A model generated the notes under the pieces. That model searched no databases. It saw only the letters and a list, made by a program, of their open reading frames with translations, and was not told the origin of the DNA. Made by a program: the position numbers and the translations under genes. A stretch of DNA of 64,000 nt from Linyphia triangularis (taxonomy: Eukaryota > Arthropoda > Arachnida > Araneae > Linyphiidae), in the NCBI GenBank assembly GCA_963978545.1, contig OZ021730.1, forward strand, positions 11,477,796 to 11,541,795, in the 5' to 3' direction. Positions 10,232 through 22,600 of this stretch are shown piece after piece. The first letter of the stretch is position 1. Each line of letters opens with the position of its first letter.

Positions 10232-10880
10232 CCCCTCGGGGGCTCGCAGTTTGTGAGTACGGGCTTGGCAAACCCGAGGTACCCTAGCTGGGCCTTAGCA
10301 TTTTTCTTTTCTTTCCTTTTTTGCAAAGGCCCTACCTTGTGCACTGCTTTTTTGTTGATTTTTTTGTGTTTATGCTTGACATTTTATCTTGTTTTAATCC
10401 ATATAAGTTATTTACGTTTTCATAATATTTAGTTTCTTTAATTTTGTTTCATTTTGCCATTGCTGTTTAGTTATTTTACTTTTGCCAGTAACTTGGCCTG
10501 CACGTTTGCCGTGTGCGGTGACCCGTAAGGCAGGAAAATGGGATCCTGGGGATCCTGTGGCGTCCCAATTCAGGACAGGTTTTAGTTTCCTGGGGGCGCT
10601 GCTGCGTTCCCTTTGGCCCAGGCTTCGGCCGAAACGGGAGGCAGAGTACGGCCCGGCTCTGTCAATCGGCTGGTGGTAACAGAACCTCCGGGTTGCTGAC
10701 TGCTCAAGGGTTAGGACTGGGTTGATCAAGGTGCCCGAGGGCGGTTGGCCTGAGGGAACCACACCCTGACCGCCTAGAACGACCTCGGCGTACTACCTCT
10801 TAGCTGGCCCAGTGTCTGCTACCCTTGTTGGGCTCGGTGGTGGGCGGGGGTGTACGTCGAGTTTTGTAAAAAAAAAAACT

Positions 10881-12281
10881 ATGGATTCTTTTCCTCCTTT
10901 AGGCCCGACGGGAGGCCAAATTCTCCAACTTTCAAACGCAAAACGAACAAATGAAAATGAAAATATAACAGCTCCAAAAAAACTTTCAATTGAAACCAAG
11001 GCCCCAACTTTCTTAATAATGCACTCAGAATCAGAACTTTTAGCTAAATCTTCTCCATTCCTTATCCAGAAAGCAATAAAAGGTGTTTGCGGTAGCGACC
11101 CTAAACAAATAAAAAAACTCCGTTCTGGTGACCTGTTCATTGAAACAATTGACAATAAGCAATCCAATTCACTTCTTAACGTTACATCAATAGCCGGAAT
11201 CAATGTTCAAGTTTCTCCCCATAAATCTCTCAATTCTTCTCAAGGTGTGGTTTCAGAGTCCGATCTTCTCCACGTCGAAGACTCTGAACTCACCAAAGAA
11301 CTCTCATCACAAGGCGTAACAAATTCTCGTAGAATAACTATTAAGAAAGATGGCAATATCATAAGAACTAAACACGTAATTTTAACGTTTAACACTCCAA
11401 AACTTCCCACCCAAATTAAAGCTGGATACCTTAATTGCAATATTAGACCATTCATTCCCAATCCATTAAGATGTTTCAAATGCCAAAAATATGGCCATTC
11501 AAAACTTACTTGCAGGTCGAAAGTAGAAACGTGCGCAAGATGTAGCAGCAATGAACATCCAACTGAAGGCTGCTGCAGAGAACCTATATGCGTAAACTGC
11601 TCTCAATCCCATCCAGCTAATTCAAAAACCTGTAAAATCTGGCTACAAGAAAAGAAAATCCAAGAATTAAAAGTAAAAAATAATTTGTCATATCAAGAAG
11701 CCAAAACTCTTCATAGTCAGCTTTTTCCAGAACCGAAAGAAAAAAGTTATGCAATAGCCTCAGGTTCATGTAAAACAGAAATAGCCATCCAAACACTAAT
11801 CTCTATTCCAACCAACCAAATTCTAACTCCCGAAAACGTTACGAAATTCTTTCTTCCTCAAACTCAGTCTACTTCAGCACTATCTCAAACGGTGCCAATT
11901 ATTTCAAACTCTAAACCCATACCTCCTGCTTCAAAAAATACACAAAAAAGCACACCGAAAAACTCTACCACTAAAAAATCTGGAACAAATAAAACAACCA
12001 AACCTGGTGAAGCCTTAAAGCAAAAAGCTTTCAAATCAAAAGTACACAAAGAACCCGCAACTAAACCAGTGACTACTGAAACACCCTTAAAATCATTGCT
12101 ACAAAAAGTTGCTAACTTGACACCGGCTGATTTAGAAACATCATCAGAGGAAGATGCTATTTCCGGACTTTCCGATACCGGAGACATGGAGGTTGAATTA
12201 GGCCTTGAAACCCCTCCCAACCTCTTACCAAGGAAGGGGTTCATAAAAGGGGAACAAAAGACCGATAATAAACCATCATAA
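10881..12281 (+). CDS. LINE B ORF1, Gag-like protein
   Basis: 466 residues from ATG 10881. The start MDSFPPLGPTGG matches element F (SGPTGG) and defines family 2. Three CCHC knuckles (CFKCQKYGHSKLTC, CARCSSNEHPTEGC, CVNCSQSHPANSKTC) follow the PRE_C2HC-type region and should bind element RNA. The C-terminal third is Lys/Ser/Thr-rich and low-complexity. The frame is intact. Confidence 0.9.
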   Translation: MDSFPPLGPTGGQILQLSNAKRTNENENITAPKKLSIETKAPTFLIMHSESELLAKSSPFLIQKAIKGVCGSDPKQIKKLRSGDLFIETIDNKQSNSLLNVTSIAGINVQVSPHKSLNSSQGVVSESDLLHVEDSELTKELSSQGVTNSRRITIKKDGNIIRTKHVILTFNTPKLPTQIKAGYLNCNIRPFIPNPLRCFKCQKYGHSKLTCRSKVETCARCSSNEHPTEGCCREPICVNCSQSHPANSKTCKIWLQEKKIQELKVKNNLSYQEAKTLHSQLFPEPKEKSYAIASGSCKTEIAIQTLISIPTNQILTPENVTKFFLPQTQSTSALSQTVPIISNSKPIPPASKNTQKSTPKNSTTKKSGTNKTTKPGEALKQKAFKSKVHKEPATKPVTTETPLKSLLQKVANLTPADLETSSEEDAISGLSDTGDMEVELGLETPPNLLPRKGFIKGEQKTDNKPS

Positions 12282-12289
12282 AGTTCAAT

Positions 12290-15200
12290 CTCTTATCCTG
12301 GAATTGTCGCGGTTTCCACCACAATTCGGTAGATATAAAACATCTCGTAGATGATTACCAACCAGTCTGTTTCTGTCTACAGGAGACGCTCTTGAAGTCC
12401 TTTCAGAGTTCTCTTGTTAGGGGGTATAGTCCTCTTCGCAAGGACTATACTGGAGGCGGCAGAGCTAGTGGTGATGTAGCTATATTTATATCAAACAGCT
12501 ACCCTTTCACCGTGCTACCACTAACTACAAATTTACAAGCTATTGCCGTTAGAGTAACTTTGCAACATCAACTAATCACAGTTTGCTCGATTTATCTCCC
12601 CCCTACTCTTAACATCAGACAGACAGACCTCAACAGGCTGTGTGACCAGCTTCCATCCCCCTTTATTATCATGGGGGATTTCAATGGCCACAATCCTCTT
12701 TGGGGTAGCCTGGATATAAATGGCCGTGGAAGACAGATAGAAAAATTGCTTGAAGACAAAAATCTTTGTCTTTTGAATAACGGAAAACATACATACTTCC
12801 ACACCCCTTCGAGGACGTTTCACTCCATCGATCTTATCTTGTGTTCACCTTCTCTTTATCCTTTATGGTGTTTTCATGTGGAAAGTGATCTCTATCACAG
12901 CGATCACTTTCCTATCCGCATGGAAATGTTGGGAGCTGGTACTCCCCCTCTTGCCCGGCTTCCTCGATTTATTATTAAAGCCGCAGATTGGGAACACTTT
13001 TCGTCTATTGTCAACTTAACTGATGAAATGGTGAACCAAGATGAGATCGATGAAGCAACAAACTATATCACACAGGCTATTTTAGAAGCTGCGCGACTTT
13101 CCATACCTGTAACATCTACTAATCTACCGAAAATTCCAAAACCTTGGTGGAACCGCGATTGTAGAATCGCCCATAAAAAGCAAAAGAGGTGTTGGGGTAG
13201 TTTTAGGCGATATCCCACTGAAGGTAACCTCATTGCTTTTAAATGTGCTCGAGCAGAGGCTCGTAGAATCCGCCGTCGAAGTCAGAAGGACTCTTGGATG
13301 CATTATGTCAGTACTATTACATCTAATACTTCAGTCAAAACGGTCTGGAACAAAGTGAATAAGATCAAGGGCGTGTATCCCAGTCAGTCCGTTTCCATCT
13401 TAGAGACTGATCAGGGAATAGTTTCAGACCCTAAAGACATCGCTGACACTCTGGCTGCTGCCTTTGCTAAAGTTTCAAGTAACTCCAATTATATAGAGCC
13501 ATTTGCCTCCCATAAGCTTAGAGCTGAGAGTACAAAATTAAATTTTACTTCTACTTTTGTAGAAGAATATAATGTTGATTTCACGTTGGCCGAGTTGGTG
13601 CAAGCTCTTTCCACCACTCACAACTCTGCCGCAGGTCACGATGAAATACATTATATTATGCTAAAACATCTGCAGCCACTCCAGCTCCAGATTATACTTA
13701 AACTTTTTAATCGCATCTGGCGCGAAAATAAGTTCCCAACATCATGGCAGCGAGCTCACATTATCCCAATTGTCAAGCCAGATAAAGATCCCAAGAGTCC
13801 TTCTAGCTATCGGCCTATTGCTTTAACCAGCTGCTTATGCAAATTGCTAGAAAAGATGGTTAATTCCCGACTTCTCTTTTATCTTGAGGAAAACAATTGT
13901 CTCTCTCGGTTTCAGAGTGGGTTCCGACGTGGTCGTGGTACCATTGATAATCTAGTTCTCCTTGAAACATCTATTCGGGAGGCATTTGTCAAGCGGAACC
14001 ATTTGGTGTCTGTATTTTTCGACATGGAGAAAGCCTATGACCGTACTTGGAGATATGGTATCCTCAGAGACCTACATAATTTAGGTCTCAGAGGAAATTT
14101 ACCACTCTTTATTGAGAATTTCCTTTCTCGGAGAGTCTTCCAAGTACGCGTCAACTCTATCTTATCTGATGAGTATATTCAAGAGCAAGGCGTTCCCCAG
14201 GGAAGTGTATTGAGTTGCGCACTATTTATCGTGAAGGTCAACGACATTATGACCTGCCTACCACCTGCAGTGTCTGGTTCCCTTTTTGTCGACGACTTTC
14301 AGATATCGTGCGCCTCAATAAACATGTCACTCGTTGAAAGACAAATTCAACTTGCTATCAGAAGGATTACAGGCTGGGCCAACCAAAACGGATTTACATT
14401 CAATGCTCAAAAGACTGTGGCCATGCACTTTTGCAGGAAACGTGAGCTTCATAACGATCCTGAGATTCTCTTAAATGGGATTCGGATACCTGTTGTAGCA
14501 GAAACAAAATTCCTTGGAATCATCTTCGATTCGAAGCTCACTTTCCTGCCACACATCAAATATCTTAAACTCAAGTGCACTAAATCCTTGAACCTACTGA
14601 AGGTGCTGTCAAACACTTCCTGGGGTGCGGATACCATCTCCATGTTACGAATATACAGATGCCTAGTTCGTTCTAAACTTGATTATGGCTCGGTGGTGTA
14701 CGGATCTGCCACAAAATCGGCACTAAAGCTCCTTGATCCTGTTCACCATCAAGGTGTCCGAATCGCATTAGGAGCCTTCCGTACATCACCAATCCCAAGC
14801 GTACTCATCTCATGTACGGAACACTCTTTGAAACTGAGAAGAGACAAGCTTTGTTTAAAATATTATTTTAAAGTGAAATGCCACCCTCATCACCCACTCT
14901 CACAGAATGTTTTTAATCCCTCTCATTGCAGACTCTTTCATGCTCGTCCTGCTTGTATTGCATCATTTTCATTAAGAATGCGGGAAACTCTTGCACTTCA
15001 TCTTTTAGATGATTTTAAAGTTCATCCTCTTTTACCTATCTTCCCACCCTGGCATCCTCATCAAATTAAAGTTTTAAATATATTTTCTAATTTTAAGAAA
15101 AGTGATACTCCGCCCATAGCTTTTACTCAACTATTTTATTACCATCGAAACTCATTTTCAAATTTTAATGCTGTATACACAGATGGATCAAAAAGCCAGG

Positions 15201-15967
15201 GGCATGTGGGGTCAGCTGTTGTTTTTGATAACAACACACTATCAAAAGAACTACACACTTGTAGTTCTATTTTTACAGCTGAATCCTACGCTATTCTCCT
15301 GGCTTTGAATCAAATATTACGAGAAGTCCATAAACAATGGATCGTTTACACAGACTCAAAGAGCTGTGTCGACGCGCTCCGTAATCCATTGTCACAAACT
15401 CACCCTTTCATCCTTAAAATTTTAAAAATTTATACACGTCTTTTACAACAAAATTATAACATCTTCTTTTGCTGGATCCCAGGTCATGTGGGGATCATGG
15501 GAAACGAGCGGGCAGACGAAATAGCACGAAGCGTTAGAGGGGAGAAAAGCAACTGGCTGTGCCTTGATGATATTTTTAAAGTCTGCACCAACGCTCTGTC
15601 CCATACATGGCAGGCCATGTGGGATACAGAGCTTGCCAATAAGTTACACTCTCTGCAACCCTCAACTACTGGTTTCACCTTCTCTCAAACAAATAGGAAG
15701 AGGGAGGTGATTTTAACAAGACTACGCATCGGCCACACTCGTTTTACCCATGTGCACCTTCTGCTGGCAGAAGGTGCCCCCACTTGCAATTCCTGTGGTG
15801 TTCCTTTTTCTGTTGTTCATATTTTATCGGTTTGTCCAGCTTTTAATTCCATACGACTTCGCCATTTTAACTCAGCTCATCCACCATTGTCAACGCTTTT
15901 AAATTCATCTCCTCACCCTAAACTTTTTGAATTTTTATTAGAAATTGGATTTTATCACCTTATTTAA
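12290..15967 (+). CDS. LINE B ORF2, endonuclease-RT-RNase H
   Basis: Open from just after the ORF1 stop to 15967, about 1225 codons. Endonuclease blocks SWNCRGF, GDFNGHN, SDHFPI; RT blocks GFRRGRGTIDN, FFDMEKAYDRTWRYGIL, GVPQGSVLS, FVDDFQIS; RNase H blocks YTDGSKSQGHV, YTDSKSCV, GNERADEIA; then a Cys/His tail. At the position where element F has ATG (61336), B has CTC (12290). The first plausible starts are therefore non-AUG or well inside the endonuclease, and initiation is unclear. All RT catalytic aspartates are present. It could be competent if translation starts. Confidence 0.88.
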   Translation, partial: LLSWNCRGFHHNSVDIKHLVDDYQPVCFCLQETLLKSFQSSLVRGYSPLRKDYTGGGRASGDVAIFISNSYPFTVLPLTTNLQAIAVRVTLQHQLITVCSIYLPPTLNIRQTDLNRLCDQLPSPFIIMGDFNGHNPLWGSLDINGRGRQIEKLLEDKNLCLLNNGKHTYFHTPSRTFHSIDLILCSPSLYPLWCFHVESDLYHSDHFPIRMEMLGAGTPPLARLPRFIIKAADWEHFSSIVNLTDEMVNQDEIDEATNYITQAILEAARLSIPVTSTNLPKIPKPWWNRDCRIAHKKQKRCWGSFRRYPTEGNLIAFKCARAEARRIRRRSQKDSWMHYVSTITSNTSVKTVWNKVNKIKGVYPSQSVSILETDQGIVSDPKDIADTLAAAFAKVSSNSNYIEPFASHKLRAESTKLNFTSTFVEEYNVDFTLAELVQALSTTHNSAAGHDEIHYIMLKHLQPLQLQIILKLFNRIWRENKFPTSWQRAHIIPIVKPDKDPKSPSSYRPIALTSCLCKLLEKMVNSRLLFYLEENNCLSRFQSGFRRGRGTIDNLVLLETSIREAFVKRNHLVSVFFDMEKAYDRTWRYGILRDLHNLGLRGNLPLFIENFLSRRVFQVRVNSILSDEYIQEQGVPQGSVLSCALFIVKVNDIMTCLPPAVSGSLFVDDFQISCASINMSLVERQIQLAIRRITGWANQNGFTFNAQKTVAMHFCRKRELHNDPEILLNGIRIPVVAETKFLGIIFDSKLTFLPHIKYLKLKCTKSLNLLKVLSNTSWGADTISMLRIYRCLVRSKLDYGSVVYGSATKSALKLLDPVHHQGVRIALGAFRTSPIPSVLISCTEHSLKLRRDKLCLKYYFKVKCHPHHPLSQNVFNPSHCRLFHARPACIASFSLRMRETLALHLLDDFKVHPLLPIFPPWHPHQIKVLNIFSNFKKSDTPPIAFTQLFYYHRNSFSNFNAVYTDGSKSQGHVGSAVVFDNNTLSKELHTCSSIFTAESYAILLALNQILREVHKQWIVYTDSKSCVDALRNPLSQTHPFILKILKIYTRLLQQNYNIFFCWIPGHVGIMGNERADEIARSVRGEKSNWLCLDDIFKVCTNALSHTWQAMWDTELANKLHSLQPSTTGFTFSQTNRKREVILTRLRIGHTRFTHVHLLLAEGAPTCNSCGVPFSVVHILSVCPAFNSIRLRHFNSAHPPLSTLLNSSPHPKLFEFLLEIGFYHLI

Positions 15968-16116
15968 AGATTTTTACTTGTTAAATTTTTGTCGTCTTGT
16001 CTGTGTATTTTAATTTCCCTTTTAATTCTTTTATAACTGGTTTCGGCGCAGTTTGGCCCTAGCGTTGCCTTTGCGCCAGGAAATGTAAAACAACCAAACC
16101 AATCTAGAAACAATAT

Positions 16117-16257
16117 TAGAAATAATAAATAAATAAATGAAATAAACTTGAGATTTTGGCGGCAGTGGGTTTTGATCGCGCAACCTTCCGCTTAGCTTTC
16201 CGATGCTCTACCAACCGAGCCACGCAGGCTCGGCTCGATAGAATGAGTTTCGCTACA
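16117..16257 (-). repeat. Left LTR, inner part (after LINE B), with tRNA-like segment
   Basis: Matches 23905-24054 and ends CGCTACA at 16257. On the minus strand it contains TGGCTCGGTTGGTAGAGC and GCGATCGAAACC, resembling A and B boxes, but the anticodon arm does not pair well. I treat it as LTR sequence, not a tRNA gene. Confidence 0.8.
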
Positions 16258-16268
16258 TTTCTCCCTCA

Positions 16269-17261
16269 CTAGGAGAAAGCAGCGTCCCGCTGCAATCTGG
16301 TTTGGCTCCTCGTAACAGGTCTGGTAAATGTCTCATCTTTGTACTCTCTTTCGCCTTGTAATTGTTCCTTAGGATCGAGATAGGGTTTTAATCTTAGGAC
16401 GTGTACTGTGTCTTTTTGTTTCTGTCGTCTGCTTTTCTCTTCCAAGCTCTCTACTTCGTATGTTACGTCAGATATTCGCCGTGTTATTCGATAGGGACCG
16501 AAGTAACGTCTGAGAAGCTTTTCTGACAGTCCAACTTTTCTCACTGGGGTAAAGACCCAAACTAGGTCTCCTCTATTATAGCTGACTGATCGATGTCTCT
16601 TGTCGTACCGGCGTTTATCATTTGCTTGAGCGTCGAGGATATGGATTTTTGCAAGCTGCCTAGCTTCTTCAGACAAGGTTGGCATTCTTGACTCCACTCG
16701 GAGTGACAAAGTAGTATCTTGATTGCCAGAGAATGGATTTTCTGGGTTTAGTAATCTCCCCAATGTGTCATTGTCTATTAATTTCAAATGTTTCCTCAAA
16801 GCTATTTCGTCTAAATGAAGGGTACTTACAGAATGGACTGGATCTGCACCATGATACAGCAGTACTCTGGGAATCTTATGAGTGTCCATGAAAATGGTTC
16901 TTTTAGTTGTCCCCTCCACTTGGTATGCATGCCGGTAAGATTTTGTGAACAGTTTCAAGGCTAAGTTGGCAGTTCTCCACAGATCTGTCTTACGTTGTGG
17001 AATAGTGCTATTTCTGACTTCACGTCCAGCTTGTCGCCTAGTTGGAATTGAACGTTGGATAGGAATGCTGCGTCTTCTTGGACTTGTGAGGGGTGCAAGA
17101 GCACCCATAACTTCTTCCCGAACCATAGATGCAACATCAGGCAGCGATTCAGATTCATCGTTCGTGTAATCTTTTACTCCCGGCATTATTTGTTGGAGCT
17201 CTTCCCTAACAATGGTACGAATTAGAGATCTTATGTCGCCGATGTCTGTTTCAGCTGTCAC
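16269..17261 (-). pseudogene. Gypsy gag C-terminus joined to integrase C-terminus (pol deleted)
   Basis: 330 residues, open. The N-terminal part resembles the end of a Ty3/Gypsy gag (coiled and charged, then basic residues). The C-terminal half has the integrase tail: YNRGDLVWVFTP, LSEKLLRRYFGPYRI, YEVESL, typical of the region after the DDE core that contacts DNA. Protease, RT, RNase H and the integrase catalytic core are absent, so the reading frame crosses a large internal deletion or recombination. It terminates just inside the left LTR next to the purine tract. Confidence 0.75.
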
Positions 17262-17271
17262 TGTAGCGACG

Positions 17272-17838
17272 TTAGGTAACCTTTGGTCTCGCGATACGTC
17301 TTCGTCGAAGGCTTTCTATCTGACGACATCGTTTCACAAAAGCATCGACGTTCTCATAGTCCTGAACCAGCATAATCTGGTATATGTCCTCTGCAATTCC
17401 CTTCATAAGGTGTGCTACTTTATCTGCTTCAGCCATGGTGGGGTCAACTTTTCGGCACATAGAAAGTACGTCTTGGATATATGACTCAGACGTCTCACCA
17501 CTTTGCTGCGCCCGTGTATTCAGCAGTTTCTCAGCCTGGCGCTTTAGATCATCTGCTCGGCAAAACGTGTTGTTCAAATGATTCTTGAATGCAATCCAAT
17601 CAGTAAAAGTGTCCTCATTGTTATCGAACCATTGCCGAGCTGTTTCGGCGAGATAAAAAACGACATTCGCTAAGCACATCTGTTCATCCCAGTGGTTATA
17701 GGTGGCAATTCGTTCGTAGTCTTTGAGCCATCTGCTAGCATCTTGTTGGTCGTCACCGGAAAAGATGCACGGATTTCTGGGTAACTGGTATGCCAGCATA
17801 GGCACTGGAGCAGTATTGACCGAAACAGAGCTGGTCTC
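17272..17838 (-). pseudogene. Gypsy gag, central part
   Basis: Reads from the LINE C insertion point to 17272 with NPCIFSGDDQQDASRWLKDYER, then WFDNNEDTFTDWIAFKNHL and ESYIQDVLSMC, the capsid-like core of Ty3/Gypsy Gag that multimerises around the RNA. From memory of the family, the FSGDD...W...YER pattern is characteristic of tick and spider elements. A short gap with a frame change separates it from the piece at 17261. Confidence 0.8.
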
Positions 17839-18440
17839 AATTGGGAGTTTCCCCCTCAGGGGTTTTACTTTCTATAAGTAAATACGGGCTTCACAACCCC
17901 GGGGCACCCCAGTGATCTATCCCTCCTTCTGTTTTACCTTCTCGTTTTGGTTTTGTATGTATCGTTTGGCTTCCCTTCCTTCCCTCATTGTGGTTACCTC
18001 TTCTGAGGTGAGGGCTCCCCTTGAGAAGCTTTGCGCCGCTCTGTTGCCATCAGCTTCTCTCGGGGATTATATCACCCACGTGTTTGCCGTGCGTGGAGAC
18101 CCGTGTCCCTGGAAAGGGGGATCCTGGTAGTTGAGGGACGACATACTGTCCCAATACACTACTTTGGCCCTTGCTTCAGATAAACGGGAGGTACACATTG
18201 GTCCCGTGTGTATCAATCGGCTGGTCGTTCGACTTCGTCGGCGGCTAGGGATCAAGTAATCAGTCCATTTTCTGGGAATCTCGTAAAGGGTGGAGGCTTC
18301 TTCAGGGATGGGCTGTTTGCGTATAGGCACTGGTTAACCCGGTAGAGTCATTCCGTGCGTAACAGTTCTGTTCATATTTTGTTTTCTTTTATGATTTTTG
18401 TTGCTTGCCGGGATGCTCTATCCCCGATATCGTGGACTCC

Positions 18441-19646
18441 ATGGAGGGTGGGACACTAGTGCCCGAATTTTATTTCTTTTCTTTCATGGCTCATAAAACT
18501 TCTTTTTCTTCTCCCCCTCGTGGGGAGCAACAAAGTCTTGACCTTATTGCTAAATATTATATTGTTAAAAGAGAAGAGGGGTCATTTGAGAAGGTATCTC
18601 CCTTCTTAATTGAAAAAATGTTAAAGTCATTCGTTGGAGATGTTGCCAGTGTTAAAAAACTGAGGTCTGGCGACTTATTAGTTGAAGTTAAGAACCCCAA
18701 CCAAGTCGAGAGTATTTTGAAGATGTAAGCTTTCGGGACTTTCCCAGTGACTGTGACTGCACATGCATCACTTAATAAATCTCGTGGGGTAATATCTGAA
18801 GCTGATCTCTACCACACTACTGAGGAGGAGATTTTGGATCATTTGTGTGACCAGCAAGTTTCAGCTGTTAAACGTATAAACATACGGAAAGATGGGAATA
18901 TAATCCCAACCAAACATCTTATACTGACTTTTGACAGGCCAACTTTACCAACACACGTGAAAGCCGGGTACCTTAACTGTAAAATCCGACCATACATACC
19001 TAACCCACTTCGCTGCTTTAAGTGCCAGAGATATGGACATTCCCAAACGGCTTGCCGCGGGAAAATTGAAATCTGCGCACGTTGTGCAGGAAGTGGGCAT
19101 GGTAGTTCTGGTTGCACTGCTCCTGAAAAGTGTGTGAATTGTGAAGGCACACACCCATCTTTCTCCCGCAAATGTCCGCAGTTTGTGATGGAGAAAGAAA
19201 TCCAGACTGTACGTGCCAATCAGAATGTGTCATACTTTGAGGCGAAAAAACAGGTAGAAGCTCGGACTCCACGTGTGGGCGTAGCATATGCTGCTGCATG
19301 TAAAAAGTCAGTATGCAGTCAAAGTACACAAACTGAAACACTTAGCTTGTCACATACCAGATTAACCCCACGTAGCTTGTCAAATACCATATTACCATCA
19401 CGACCATCTTCTTCGGAAAGTACCAAAAAACCGATTCTTCTCAAAAAATCACTTGCAAAGTCAAAGGCACTTCAGGCAATTAAATTGAAGTCGGCAAAGG
19501 TTGGCGTTCCTAGAGGGAAACTTGCCAATCCTTTTAGTATCCTCGATTCACATAATGACTCAGATGAGGTAAGACTTTACCCATCTGATGACGAGGAGTG
19601 TTTTGAAGATCCTGACCCCTCTTTTAACACATCTATAAATAGTTAA
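18441..19646 (+). pseudogene. LINE C ORF1, single nonsense codon
   Basis: Starts at ATG 18441 in the same context as A and D. An in-frame TAA at 18726-18728 stops it after about 95 codons. The frame then continues through the PRE_C2HC region and three CCHC knuckles (CFKCQRYGHSQTAC, CARCAGSGHGSSGC, CVNCEGTHPSFSRKC) to 19646. The TAA at 19644-19646 overlaps the ORF2 ATG at 19646. Confidence 0.88.
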
Positions 19647-22600
19647 TGGCTTCTTTTGTTTCTTGGAACTGTCGCGGTTTTAGGTCTAGGAAGGATGATG
19701 TGAAAAACATAATATCTAATTACAATCCAGCATGTTTGGCACTTCAAGAAACTTTCTTGAAGGATTCATATACATCTAAGATCCGTAGGTATAGCTGCAT
19801 TAGGAAAGATGTTATCCGTAGTAATACAGTGTCTGGAGGAGTATGTCTCTTTATTTCTCATGATTACCCCAGCACTGTACTCACACTACGCACATCTCTA
19901 CAGGCTGTGGCTGCGAGACTTCATTTACAGTCCATTCTCACAGTCTGTTGCCTATACTTACCGCCACATGCTATCATCCATCAAGAGGAGCTGAATGATT
20001 TGATAGACCAGCTTCCAGCGCCATTTTTATTGCTCGGTGACTTTAATGGTCACAGTACTCTGTGGGGCAATGATAATACGAATCCTCGTGGGAGACAGAT
20101 CGAAAAGTTGTTATCAGATCACTGCCTCTGTCTCCTGAATAACGAGGAGAAAACGTATTTCCATGAACCCACAAGAACATTCCACTCACTTGATTTAGCC
20201 ATTTGTTCCCCTGTGCTTCTGCCATACTTGAATTTTGCTGTTGGGAGTGATCTACATAACAGTGATCACTTCCCTATTCTCATTTCCCATACTGGTAATG
20301 GTAGCGTGACGAACCGCCTACCAACATATAAATACCATAGGGCAAATTGGGAAAAATTTACTGAGTTGGCTATTATAACAGAAACAATGGTGAATAGTGA
20401 GGATGTTGATACTGCTGTCCAAAATGTCACTGAAGCAATTTTAAATGCTGCTGACTCCTCTATTCCTAAGACCTCAACTAAAACACTGCGACACTATAAA
20501 CCATACTGGAATACAGACTGTCAGTCTGCATACAAGAAACAAAAGAAGCTATGGGGTATCTTCCGCAGATACCCAACTACAGGAAACCTTATCGCCTTTA
20601 AAAAGGCTAAGGCATTTGCTCGTAGAGTTAGACGTCAAAGTCAGAAGGATTCTTGGATAAGTTATGTCTCTTCAATTACATCCAAAACATCAAGTAAACA
20701 GTTGTGGAAGAAGGTTAGAGCGGCCAACGGTTTGTATCCGGAATATTCTTGCCCGATACTTCAAACCGGAGCTGCTGTGTTCTCTTCCCCTGAAGATATT
20801 GCTAACCTTATCGGTGAAACTTTTGAAAGTGTATCCAGTTCCGATTCTTATAGTCCTAATTTTCTAGTGACTAAGAATCGTGCTGAACGGACTGAAATTA
20901 ATTTCAAAAGCAATATTGATTATTCCTACAACTGTGACCTTAAGATGTACGAATTGAAGAGTGCTTTATTTAAAGCACATAACACCAGTCCAGGTCCAGA
21001 TGGGATCAGTTATCAAATGCTTCGCCATTTAAGTCCAGATTCTCTTTTTAACATCCTTTTTCTCTTTAACAGAATCTGGAAGGAGAACATCTTTCCTACC
21101 TTGTGGCGGGAAGCTACTGTAATCCCCATTCTGAAACCTGGAAAGGATCCCAAGGATCCTCTGAACTATCGACCGATAGCCTTAACGAGCTGCCTCTGTA
21201 AGACCTTTGAACGTATTGTAAACGCCCGACTCTCTTACATGTTGGAAAAAGATGGATGTATTTCACCTTTCCAGAGTGGATTCCGACGAGGACGGTCCAC
21301 TCTTGATAACATCGTGAAACTAGAAACAGATGTTCGCAATGCCTTTGTGCAGAGGAATCATCTAGTTTCAATCTTTTTCGACATTGAGAAGGCGTATGAT
21401 CATACGTGGCGATATGGTATCCTGCAAACTCTATTTAATTTTGGTTTTAGAGGTAATCTGCCCCTTTTTATTCAAAATTTTTTATCATCTCGTGTTTTTA
21501 GAGTTCGCATTGGAACTTCATTTTCTAATTATTTTAACCAATCTGAGGGAGTTCCTCAAGGTTGTGTTTTAAGTGTCACCCTTTTTAATCTTCATATCAG
21601 TAACATACTTCATGTCCTTTCACCCTTTGTTCATGGAACTTTGTATGTTGATGATTTGCAAATCTCATGCCAAGGATCAAACATGCGCTTAATTGAACGT
21701 CAATTACAAACTGCTGTTAACAGACTTGTAGAATGGTGTGAACAAAACGGCCATACATTGTCACCATCTAAAAGCAGTTGCATCCACTTCTGTAGGAGGA
21801 GGGGTCTTCACCCTGACCCTGAAATTCACATACGCAATTCCCCAATCCCAGTTGTGAATCAGATAAGATACCTGGGAGTTATCTTTGACAATAAGTTAAA
21901 TTTTCTCCCACATATTGTATACTTGCGCAAGAAGTGCGATAAATCGCTTAATATCCTCAAAGTACTTTCAAACACTTCTTGGGGTGCTGACCGCACTTCT
22001 TTGATGCGTATCTACCAATCTGTAATCTTATCTCGCATTGATTACGGATGTGTTGCGTATGGGTCTGCAGGAGCATCCCTTCTGCGAAGATTGGATACTG
22101 TCCATCACACTGCTGCCCGTATTTGTTCAGGTGCATTTCGCACTTCACCCATTGAAAGTCTGTTGACAGAGTGTAGTCTCCTTCCACTTGACTTGAGACG
22201 TAAAAAATTAAGCGCCAACTACTACTGTAGAATTATGTCTGATCCTTTTCACCCTTTACGTAAGTTGAGACTTGATGCTTATCTTGGTAGATTATATGAT
22301 GCTCGCCCATCGAACATCCGACCATTTTTTGAAAGAGCGAAATCCACCTTGTTGGATGCAGCTCTAAGTGACGTAGTTACCCAAACATTTACCACTCAAT
22401 CCTTTCCACCGTGGGATATTCCATCTTTCCACTTTCTCAATCCATTTGCGATGTATTGCAAGGCAGACACTGCCTCAGAAATTTTTCAACAAATCTTTTG
22501 TGATCACCGCTCTCAGTATGCTGACTATGAAGCAGTATTTACTGATGGATCCAAAGCAGGTGAACGTGTTGGCTGTGGTACTGTGTCCGACACATCCACA

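Larger units (their letters stand above)
10232..16102 (+). mobile_element. LINE B, full-length family-2 non-LTR element inside an LTR
   Basis: Flanked by TCTAGAAACAATAT at 10218-10231 and 16103-16116. The 5' end is CCCCTCGGGGGCTCGCAG, distinct from family 1. The 3' UTR ends in a GGCGCA...TGCGCC hairpin (about 16046-16078) followed by an A/C-rich tail. Both ORFs are open, making this the best-preserved family-2 copy in the window. Because it sits in the Gypsy LTR it must be younger than that insertion. Confidence 0.93.

Noticed and set aside
16150..16240. tRNA gene on the minus strand
   Set aside because: The anticodon stem does not pair and the same sequence is in both LTRs of the Gypsy element.
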